Shown here one piece after another: positions 1 to 7,413 of a DNA stretch of 64,000 bases. Below the pieces are notes generated by a model, which saw only the letters and a program-made list of their open reading frames with translations, was not told where the DNA came from and did no database searches. The stretch is from CAYPHA01 sp964410215 (GTDB lineage Bacteria > Calditrichota > Calditrichia > Calditrichales > CAYPHA01). A program made the position numbers and the translations under genes. The stretch is taken from positions 86,164-150,163 of the forward strand of contig CAYPHA010000004.1 in assembly GCA_964410215.1 (NCBI GenBank), in the 5' to 3' direction. Each line of letters begins with the position of its first letter. The stretch's first letter is position 1.

Positions 1-2
1 AT

Positions 3-1091
3 AAACTTTTGGAAAAAAGCCTGGGTTACCGGATTCAGATTGCACACCCTGATCAGGGAATACTGGAGGGTACTTTGCTGGCTTCATCCGGCCAGAATGT
101 TGTGCTGTGCGATAAGGATCAGCAACTGCAGATTATACCCAGAAATGATGAACAACGAATCCAGTTACTGGATTATGAAGCCACCAGTTCGAATTTCATA
201 TCTCGTCCAACCCTGGTTTGGAATGTGCTGGCCGATAAAGGCGGGGAACATGCAATAAACATGTCTTATCTGACATCTGGAATGGACTGGCAGGCCGATT
301 ATGTCGGTTTGCTGAATACGGACGATACGGAACTTTCACTCTCTGCCTGGGTTACGGTGACCAATAAATCCGGCGGCCATTATAAAAATGCAAGGCTGAA
401 ACTGATGGCGGGTGATATCAATGTGGTTAAAGAAAGCCGCCGTTCCCGTCAGCAAAAATTTCAGGTGGTGGCGGAATTGTCCGCAGGAAGCAGCTTCGAG
501 GAAAAGTCTTTCTTCGAATACCACCTTTATACACTGGGAAGGAAAACAGATCTGATGAACAACCAGGTCAAACAGATACAACTTTTCCCGGAAACCAGCA
601 GTGAGGTGTCAAAACGGTACCGTGTTGAAAGTGACGATTCTGATAAAGTTAAAATAATTGTTTCGGTGAAGAATTCAAAAGCCAATAACCTGGGTATTCC
701 GCTCCCGGAAGGGCGCATCAGGGTTTATAAAAGTGATGGTGATGATGTCGAATTTGTTGGTGGCAATATGATTGACCATACGGCTAAAAATGAAAAACTT
801 GATATCGAACTCGGCTCTGCATTTGATATTGTCTCGGAACGTAAAGTGGTATCGACCGACCGCAGTATGAAACGGGTTCGCCGGCAAACCGTTGAATATG
901 AACTCAGAAATCATAAAGATTCGGAAATTTCGATCGAAATATTGGAACGTGTTAACGCTTATTATGAAGTGGAATTGCATAAAAGCAATGTACCTCTTGT
1001 GGAAAAGGAAGCAGGGTTCCTGAGATTTGATGTAACTGTTCCTGCAGACGGCCAACGTGCTGTAACTATTGATTATTCAACCAGGTGGTAA
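3..1091 (+). CDS. DUF4139 domain protein, C-terminal part (cut by window edge)
   Basis: The reading frame is open to the first base of the window, so the gene starts upstream; the TTG at 9 is only an internal codon. The visible ~360 residues fit the DUF4139 family, beta-rich proteins of unknown biochemical role that are usually exported. Family hallmarks are the stretch around GIPLPEGRIRVYKSDGDD, then IDHTAKNEKLDIELGSAFD, and a final strand ending in DYSTRW. Nothing in the visible part suggests an enzyme active site. The stop codon overlaps the region just before the next gene, and the following PEGA-repeat protein is clearly co-transcribed. Family membership is fairly sure; the function is unknown. 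Confidence 0.75.
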   Translation, partial: KLLEKSLGYRIQIAHPDQGILEGTLLASSGQNVVLCDKDQQLQIIPRNDEQRIQLLDYEATSSNFISRPTLVWNVLADKGGEHAINMSYLTSGMDWQADYVGLLNTDDTELSLSAWVTVTNKSGGHYKNARLKLMAGDINVVKESRRSRQQKFQVVAELSAGSSFEEKSFFEYHLYTLGRKTDLMNNQVKQIQLFPETSSEVSKRYRVESDDSDKVKIIVSVKNSKANNLGIPLPEGRIRVYKSDGDDVEFVGGNMIDHTAKNEKLDIELGSAFDIVSERKVVSTDRSMKRVRRQTVEYELRNHKDSEISIEILERVNAYYEVELHKSNVPLVEKEAGFLRFDVTVPADGQRAVTIDYSTRW

Positions 1092-1099
1092 AAAACCGT

Positions 1100-3274
1100 A
1101 TGACCGAATCGGATTACAGATTGGATGAAGAAGCCCTTCGTAAAAAAATCAGGGAAGAGTTAGAGAAGGAACATAAAAATAAAGAACAACAACGTGAAAA
1201 CGCTCCGCAATCAACCGAAATTCCAGGGGATAAAGAATCACAGGTACTGGAGCACTATCTAAAAGAGCAGGTTGAAGAAAATGTCTATTCCTCATTTCCG
1301 GAATTTATTAAGTGTGCCAATCATCTTTTTGAAATCAGATGGCTTACCCCCTCCGAGCTGGAAAATGACTATGAATTCCATCCCTATGAAGAATCACGAT
1401 TCCATAAACTGAAAAATAAGTTTTCCAGGCGGCGGTTCGAGCTTCCTGATTCCCCCGCTATCCGTGAAATGCTGGAAAATTACAGGGCGGAATTGGAACA
1501 TGATGCCCGGAAGCGTTCAGAGGCTTACAAGAAATATCTGGCGGAACTGAAAAAAAATAATCACCTGACCGAACGCTCCCAGTTGGAAGCCCGTTTATAC
1601 GAAGAAGAGCTGGACCGGTTCTATGGTTCAAAAAAGGGATATCGCAAATATAAAAACCATGCCGGTGAAATCAATTGGATGACACGGGAAGAGTTTGAAA
1701 ATCAGGATGAATTCATTGAAGAAGTTCTTACCAAGAAACAAAGAGTTATCAGGAAAACAGGCTGGACGGCTTTGGCAATTACTGTTATAGGAATGGTCTG
1801 GTTTTTATCTAATATATTTACCGTTAGTCATGAAGTGGCCTACCTTGTTGTCGAAATGGAGGAAACGGAAGGCGACTTGTATATCGATCAAAGTCCCGCT
1901 TTCGGGTTTACGCCGAACGAACCCTATCCTGTAACTCCTGGGAAACATGAAATTATGGTATTGCGGGCTGGTTTTGTTTCTTCTCCGGATGCACAGATGC
2001 TTTCCTTTGCATCCAGGGATACGGTTAGAATGGCGGTAACGTTTACACGGGAAGTCTCCTCAGAAACAGGGATTGTCAGGATTGCTTCATCATTGAATGA
2101 GGCCGGCATTTTTATTAATGGCAGTTTTCGCGGCAGCCTGGGCAATAATCCTCTCCTCAGCCTTACTGCCGGCGAATATGCAATCTCACTTGAAAAAGAA
2201 GGATACCTGCCTGATCCAAGACAACGCAGGATATCTCTGGCAGCCGGGGATACGGTTGATCTGAGTTTCAGGATGATCCCGCTGCATGAAGAGCGCTCGT
2301 CGCGCGGTAATCTTGATATTACAAGTCTCGGCATGATTGAAGTGACCTCCAATATCAAGGACGCTGAAATATTTTTAAATGGAGAGAATACCGGTTATAA
2401 AACGGATTATATCCTGCAGAAAATCAGCAGGGGGCAGCACATCGTTTCTGTCAGAAAAGAGGGATATGTTGTGTATCCGGAAGAGAAAACAGCGCGCTTG
2501 ACAAAGGATGAAAAAACGGCACGGGTGCATTTTAATCTCAGCAGCACGACCAGACCGGTTACCATTAAAACGATACCGGAACGTGGTGAAATCTTTGTAG
2601 ATGGCAAATCAGTGGGCAAGGGAACATTCTCAGGGGCGCTTCCTCTTGGTGTACATCAGGTAAGTTTTGGTGATATTCCCTCCCATATAAAACCGGAATC
2701 TCAGGAAATAATTATTTCAGAATCAAATGATAACCAGTTTGAATTTTACTATAATACCATTCTGAATATTAAATTTCAGCCGGATCTGAACGCTGGAGAA
2801 GGGTATTCAGGCAGTATGACAACCGGGCATATCCTGGAAGGAATTCAGTTTAAAACGAGTAAACAGACCGGACCGGCTGTTCGAATGAATGAAACCGTTA
2901 ATGAGAAGATCTGGATTCTGGATTATGCTTACCAGTATCGAAATCCTCCCGGTATGGATGCCATTGCTATTCGTTTCCGTCTCCCGGACTTTGTTGAAAT
3001 CAATAATCCGGTTATCCTGAAATTATGGATCTACAAGACACGTAATGATTATCCACTGACGATAAAGGGTAAACCTGCATACCGTATTATTGTAAATAAC
3101 GGTATTTTTAAGTCCGATATTATACCGACGCATGGAATCGATGACATTTCCCATTCCCATTATGATCAGTTTGTGATTAACGAGTTTATGCGCAAAGGCA
3201 ATAATACAATCATCATATCAACATCTCCCGAGGCCAGTACGGCCGTGGCACTCTGGAAAATTTTAATTGAATGA
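1100..3274 (+). CDS. Membrane-anchored PEGA-repeat protein
   Basis: I place the start at ATG 1100, which has an AGGTGG ribosome site at 1083-1088; an in-frame GTG lies at 1085. About 220 charged, coiled-coil-prone cytoplasmic residues precede one membrane helix (about residues 221-240, GWTALAITVIGMVWFL). The rest should be extracytoplasmic. It contains four successive PEGA-type beta modules, recognisable by the recurring pattern of a strand, then 'G/DIFING...G' and 'GxHxVxVxKxGY'. The last ~170 residues form an unassigned domain. The cytoplasmic part holds a duplicated ~23-residue motif (NHLFEIRWLTPSELENDYEF and NHAGEINWMTREEFENQDEF). PEGA modules are usually found in surface or envelope-binding proteins. 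The stop overlaps the rarA start by 4 bases, giving translational coupling. The specific function is unknown. Confidence 0.7.
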   Translation: MTESDYRLDEEALRKKIREELEKEHKNKEQQRENAPQSTEIPGDKESQVLEHYLKEQVEENVYSSFPEFIKCANHLFEIRWLTPSELENDYEFHPYEESRFHKLKNKFSRRRFELPDSPAIREMLENYRAELEHDARKRSEAYKKYLAELKKNNHLTERSQLEARLYEEELDRFYGSKKGYRKYKNHAGEINWMTREEFENQDEFIEEVLTKKQRVIRKTGWTALAITVIGMVWFLSNIFTVSHEVAYLVVEMEETEGDLYIDQSPAFGFTPNEPYPVTPGKHEIMVLRAGFVSSPDAQMLSFASRDTVRMAVTFTREVSSETGIVRIASSLNEAGIFINGSFRGSLGNNPLLSLTAGEYAISLEKEGYLPDPRQRRISLAAGDTVDLSFRMIPLHEERSSRGNLDITSLGMIEVTSNIKDAEIFLNGENTGYKTDYILQKISRGQHIVSVRKEGYVVYPEEKTARLTKDEKTARVHFNLSSTTRPVTIKTIPERGEIFVDGKSVGKGTFSGALPLGVHQVSFGDIPSHIKPESQEIIISESNDNQFEFYYNTILNIKFQPDLNAGEGYSGSMTTGHILEGIQFKTSKQTGPAVRMNETVNEKIWILDYAYQYRNPPGMDAIAIRFRLPDFVEINNPVILKLWIYKTRNDYPLTIKGKPAYRIIVNNGIFKSDIIPTHGIDDISHSHYDQFVINEFMRKGNNTIIISTSPEASTAVALWKILIE

Positions 3275-4599
3275 CAACAGCAAACAACGACATTTTTACT
3301 GCTGATCCGGAAAGCAGTCCCCTGGCAGAACGCTGCCGGCCACGTTCCCTGTCGGATATTATCGGACATGATGCTTTGCTTGCTGATGATGCCCCACTCA
3401 TCCAACAGATGAAGGCGGGATACCTCCCATCCATAATACTCTGGGGTCCCCCCGGTGTCGGGAAAACCACACTTTCACGTGTGATTGCGCAGGATTTGAA
3501 TTATCAGTTCAGAGATATTTCTGCTGTCTCATCGGGTGTGAAAGACCTGAAAGAACTTATCCGTGAAGCCCGTTCTGCCTTGAGCCACTATCAGAAAAAG
3601 ACGGTCCTGTTTATCGATGAAATTCATCGTTTCAATAAAACACAGCAGGATGCGCTCATGCATGCCGTGGAAAAGGGAGAGATCGTCCTTGTCGGTGCAA
3701 CTACTGAAAACCCTTCGTTTGAAGTTAATGCCCCACTGCTTTCCAGGTGCACCGTTCTGAAGCTTGAAGATTTGACACAAAAAAATCTGATGGATATTAT
3801 TAATCGTGCCCTGGAAAAAGATATCATCCTTTCCAGGTATACGATCACATTGGAGGAACCGGAACAATTGATCTTTTACGGTTCCGGAGATGCACGCCGT
3901 ACACTGAATCTGCTCGAGGCCGCTTTCTTCCTGTCCGATCGGACAAAAGAAGCCGTTCATATCAGCGGAAATTTAATCAACAAAGCGGCTTCGCAGAATC
4001 CATTATTGTATGATAAAAAAGGGGAATATCATTACGATACGATTTCCGCTTTCATTAAAAGCGTCAGGGGCAGCGATCCGGATGCGTCCGTATACTGGCT
4101 GGCCCGAATGCTGGAGAGTGGAGAAGATCCGTTATTTATCGCTCGCCGACTCATTATACTGGCATCCGAGGATATCGGTAATGCGGAACCCTATGCCCTC
4201 TCATTGGCCAATGCGGGATTCGAGGCGGTCCGTAATATTGGTATGCCTGAAGCCAGGATTATTCTGGCACAGGTGACCACCTATCTGGCTTCACTGCCCA
4301 AGAGCAATGCGGCTTACCAGGCTATCGAATATGCCTTGAAGGAGGTCCGGAACAGTGGTTCACTGCCTGTCCCGCTTCACCTCAGAAATGCCCCGACCAC
4401 CCTGATGAAAGAATTAAATTATGGTGGTGAATATAACTACCCGCACGACTATCCCGGGCATTATATTGAACAGAATTACCTGCCGGACAGTCTTAAAGGT
4501 AAACGCTTTTATGAACCGACTGAGCTTGGCAGGGAAAGCAAAATAAAACAATATCTCGCGAATCTCCGGAAAACCAACAGGGAGGATTCAGCTGAATGA
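3271..4599 (+). CDS. rarA: Replication-associated recombination protein A (RarA/MgsA AAA+ ATPase)
   Basis: AAA+ ATPase of the RarA/MgsA/WRNIP1 family, which acts at stalled replication forks and interacts with SSB. The N-terminal half has Walker A (GPPGVGKTT, about residue 55), Walker B with the following His (LFIDEIHRF), and sensor 1 (ATTENPS). The arginine-finger region follows at LSRC, and sensor 2 is in GDARRTLNLLE. The C-terminal half matches the MgsA tetramerisation domain, with SDPDASVYWLARMLESGEDP and RRLIILASEDIGNA, both highly characteristic of this family. The length of 442 residues is normal. The start ATG overlaps the previous stop, and its own TGA overlaps the next start, so it sits mid-operon. 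The assignment is secure. Confidence 0.96.
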   Translation: MTTANNDIFTADPESSPLAERCRPRSLSDIIGHDALLADDAPLIQQMKAGYLPSIILWGPPGVGKTTLSRVIAQDLNYQFRDISAVSSGVKDLKELIREARSALSHYQKKTVLFIDEIHRFNKTQQDALMHAVEKGEIVLVGATTENPSFEVNAPLLSRCTVLKLEDLTQKNLMDIINRALEKDIILSRYTITLEEPEQLIFYGSGDARRTLNLLEAAFFLSDRTKEAVHISGNLINKAASQNPLLYDKKGEYHYDTISAFIKSVRGSDPDASVYWLARMLESGEDPLFIARRLIILASEDIGNAEPYALSLANAGFEAVRNIGMPEARIILAQVTTYLASLPKSNAAYQAIEYALKEVRNSGSLPVPLHLRNAPTTLMKELNYGGEYNYPHDYPGHYIEQNYLPDSLKGKRFYEPTELGRESKIKQYLANLRKTNREDSAE

Positions 4600-5102
4600 A
4601 TCCGTTAAAAAAGCGTCTCAGAAGGACTTATCTTAATGCAAAATTAAAATGGTCCGGCAAACAGAAGGATATGTATGACTTTGCAGAACAAATTAAAATG
4701 ATCCGCCGGATTCTTGTTCTCATGCCGGAAGATAAATCATTGAGACCGGCAGCAGAATCATTCCTGAAGAAACTGGCCGGATTGTTTCATGGGGTACAGT
4801 TTGAAACGTTCGTTAAATCACAGCTAACGGAAAATGACCTCAACTGGTTCGGCGTGCCTGATCAGGCCTTTTTGAATCATCTCCAGCAAAAGCAATATGG
4901 CTTGCTTATTGATTTAAATCCCTCACCGGATCAGCTGTACAGTTATCTCACGGCAAACAGCGGTGCTCCGGTCAGGCTGAATTTATGTGAATCCCCCTAT
5001 GATTACATTTATAATCTGCATATACGGCCAAATCGGTCGAAACCTTTTGCCGGACAACTGGATACGGTACTGGTGCATCTGCACAATCTGAAAAACAATT
5101 AG
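4596..5102 (+). CDS. Small DUF6913-like conserved protein
   Basis: A 168-residue soluble protein with no signal peptide. The segment LLIDLNPSPDQLYSYL, then SGAPVRLNLCES and YNLHI, resembles the DUF6913 family of Bacteroidota and related phyla. That family looks like a shortened Rossmann-type glycosyltransferase (GT9-like) domain. No catalytic residues can be assigned. It overlaps the rarA stop by 4 bases (ATGA) and is the last gene of the DUF4139-PEGA-rarA run. A strong terminator follows at 5161-5192. I am confident it is a real gene; the family call is tentative. Confidence 0.6.
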   Translation: MNPLKKRLRRTYLNAKLKWSGKQKDMYDFAEQIKMIRRILVLMPEDKSLRPAAESFLKKLAGLFHGVQFETFVKSQLTENDLNWFGVPDQAFLNHLQQKQYGLLIDLNPSPDQLYSYLTANSGAPVRLNLCESPYDYIYNLHIRPNRSKPFAGQLDTVLVHLHNLKNN

Positions 5103-5160
5103 ACCAGGATCTGATGTTGAGATAAAACAGTAGTAAAGAATTCAGTGTGGAAATGAAATA

Positions 5161-5192
5161 AAAAAAAGGCGATCAATTGATCGCCTTTTTTT
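5161..5192. terminator. Bidirectional intrinsic terminator
   Basis: An 18-base perfect palindrome (5168-5185, GGCGATCAATTGATCGCC) is flanked by seven A residues on the left and seven T residues on the right. It therefore works as a rho-independent terminator on both strands. It lies between the convergent genes ending at 5102 (+) and 5193 (-). Confidence 0.93.
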
Positions 5193-7292
5193 CTATTGTT
5201 TGGTGACGGTAAGAATACCCGATGTCCCCACATTCCCGGCGGCATCGAACGCCTTGACATAAATCGTGTGCTCCGTTCCGCTCACCAGGCTGCCTGTATT
5301 CCAGCTGAATCCCCAGGGAGCGGAGTTGTCGGTGTTGGCAAGAACGCCGTCTACATAGAATTCCACCCGCGTCACACCGACATTATCTTCTGCATCGGCT
5401 GCAACGGCGACCGTACCATCGACAGTAGAGCCCTCAACCGGATAGAGCAGTACAACCGTCGGCGAAATCACATCCGGTTCCGGATCATTTTCCACCGTGA
5501 CCGAAATCAGGTCGCTGTTTGTCCGGTTTCCGGATAAATCAAATGCCTTGACATAAATCGTGTGCGTGCCATCGTCAACCGAATTCGTATTCCAAGTATA
5601 GATATACGGCCATGTATCGACGCTGGCAACGGAATCACCATCGATGTAATAATCAATATGGGCAATACCGTTTTCATCATCGGCATCGACGGCAATATTT
5701 ACGTTTCCGCTGACGGTAGAACCCGCAACCGGAAAGGTAATGGAAGCCGAGGGTGGAGTGTTATCGCTTTCCCTGGCCAGGGTCACACTGACAGTCGCGC
5801 TGGTGGTGCTGTTGCCGGCTGCGTCATAGGATTTGATGAAAATGGTATGGGTCCGGTTATCGGCCAGTGGGGTTGTGTCCCAGGTGAATCCCCACGGTGC
5901 TGATGTATCCGTGTCGTCCAGCTCACCGTCTACATAAAATTCAACCTCCTCGACACCGACGTTATCGGTAACATCAACGACAACAGATACCTCACCGGAG
6001 AGCACGGAGGCAGCGACCGGGTAGGTGATCGTGGCTGTAGGAGGTGTTGTATCGACCGTTTGCCCGCCCACGATGGTGAGGGTCAGCAGGTCCGATGACG
6101 TGGTGTTGCCGGCGGCATCGAATGCTTTTACGAACAGGGTATGGCTGCTGCCGTCGGCTATAGGCGATGTATTCCAGCTGAAATTCCAGGGTGCTTCCGT
6201 GGCGACATGGGCCATCATGCCGTCGACAAAATACTGTACCTGGGTGACGCCGATATTGTCATCAACGTCCACCGTTACCGTGACGGTTCCAGCGACCGTT
6301 GAGCCGTCGACCGGATAGGTAACCCGTGCTTCCGGGGGTATGACATCGTCAGAGATGCCGCTGGGGACAGTCACCTGGATAATACCGGTCGTTCCGGTGT
6401 TACCGGCGGCGTCATAAGCCTTGGCATAAATCGAATGGCTGCCGTCATCGGCAAAGGGCCGGCTGTCCCAGGCAAAGATAAAGGGTGTTTCCATATCGAT
6501 AAAGCGGGACTGGCCGTCGACAAAGTATTCGACCATTTCCACGCCCTTATTATCGCTGGCTTCGACGGTGACCTGTACGGTATCGAATACAACCTGTCCG
6601 GCCGTGGGGTAGGTCAGGATCGCCGTCGGGGGCGTCTGGTCAGTGACGGGAAATACGGTCACGGTAACCACATCGGAGACGGCCCAGTTGCCGTCTTCAT
6701 CGAATGCCCGGGCGAAAATCGTGTGATTGGTGGAATCGGCATAGCCCGTGGTATTCCAGTCATAGGTATAGGGGTAACGGGCGGATTCGCCGACGGAATC
6801 ACCGTCGACAAAAAAGGAAACGGACGACACGCCGCGGTTATCATCGGCGGTAGCGACGATCCGTACGGTGCCTTCCACCTGCTGGCCGTCTCCCGGATTC
6901 ACGATAGCGACCACGGGGTCGGTCACATCCTGCGAGCCGGAGATGGTAAAACGGACGAGTTCCGAGAATCCGGTGTTATCACTGTCATCGGTGGCGGAAG
7001 CCTGGATGACATGTTCCTGGTTATCTTTCTTGTCGGCAACGTTGACTTCGACGAGATAGGGTTCGGACGTCGCGGTGCCCACAATGGCACCATCGAGATA
7101 GACGCGCACGCGGGACACGGTTTCATCGTCGGTCGCTTCGACGCGCACCTGCATGATGTCGTCAGAAACCACGGCCCCGTCATAGGGAAAAATCACCAGG
7201 GTGACGGGCGGGACGTAGTCTTCAGGCTCCGGAAGGGAGCAGCTGAGGATTAAGAAAAAAGAAAAAAGAAAAAAGAATGATTTACGGGTCAT
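5193..7292 (-). CDS. Lipoprotein with seven bacterial Ig-like repeats
   Basis: A 699-residue surface lipoprotein. The N-terminus is a hydrophobic Phe-rich signal peptide ending in a lipobox (LILSC, Cys18). Seven consecutive ~95-residue modules follow, beginning near residues 29, 127, 222, 318, 415, 511 and 608. Each opens with a variant of 'TITYPVAGSTVSG' and contains 'VTVDVDDNIGVTQVEFYVDG', 'PWxFxWxT' and 'GTHTIYVKAFDAAGN', the pattern of Ig-like Big_9/Big_7-type domains. The protein ends with the last module, with no catalytic or sorting domain, so it is probably an adhesive or structural spacer on the cell surface. The signal-peptide codons contain a 3x heptanucleotide repeat (see findings). 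The array of similar DNA repeats could recombine or be miscounted in short-read assembly. Confidence 0.85.
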   Translation of the reverse strand: MTRKSFFFLFSFFLILSCSLPEPEDYVPPVTLVIFPYDGAVVSDDIMQVRVEATDDETVSRVRVYLDGAIVGTATSEPYLVEVNVADKKDNQEHVIQASATDDSDNTGFSELVRFTISGSQDVTDPVVAIVNPGDGQQVEGTVRIVATADDNRGVSSVSFFVDGDSVGESARYPYTYDWNTTGYADSTNHTIFARAFDEDGNWAVSDVVTVTVFPVTDQTPPTAILTYPTAGQVVFDTVQVTVEASDNKGVEMVEYFVDGQSRFIDMETPFIFAWDSRPFADDGSHSIYAKAYDAAGNTGTTGIIQVTVPSGISDDVIPPEARVTYPVDGSTVAGTVTVTVDVDDNIGVTQVQYFVDGMMAHVATEAPWNFSWNTSPIADGSSHTLFVKAFDAAGNTTSSDLLTLTIVGGQTVDTTPPTATITYPVAASVLSGEVSVVVDVTDNVGVEEVEFYVDGELDDTDTSAPWGFTWDTTPLADNRTHTIFIKSYDAAGNSTTSATVSVTLARESDNTPPSASITFPVAGSTVSGNVNIAVDADDENGIAHIDYYIDGDSVASVDTWPYIYTWNTNSVDDGTHTIYVKAFDLSGNRTNSDLISVTVENDPEPDVISPTVVLLYPVEGSTVDGTVAVAADAEDNVGVTRVEFYVDGVLANTDNSAPWGFSWNTGSLVSGTEHTIYVKAFDAAGNVGTSGILTVTKQ
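7254..7274 (-). repeat. Heptanucleotide tandem repeat (3x) in signal-peptide codons
   Basis: Three exact copies of GAAAAAA (CTTTTTT on the coding strand), followed by the first three bases of a fourth. They lie inside codons 6-13 of the Ig-repeat lipoprotein. The unit length is not a multiple of three, so gain or loss of one unit shifts the frame directly after the start. Confidence 0.85.
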
Positions 7293-7413
7293 GTATGGTA
7301 TCTCCTGATCTATTTACGGGAGTTTACGGAAGAACGTAAGCCTTGTTATTGCGACAGATCACAACAAATGAATAGGGAATGTACGCAGCCGGGCCGGAAA
7401 ATACAAACGATAT

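Noticed and set aside
6435..7253. Open frame of 272 codons on the plus strand with repeated Gly/Asp/His patterns
   Set aside because: Mirror image of the Ig-repeat array on the minus strand; the pattern follows from those repeats.
7293..7413. Continuation of the CHAT domain after the stop at 7414
   Set aside because: Reading the downstream frames gave no CHAT-like sequence; the missing half is instead found upstream at 10264-11058.
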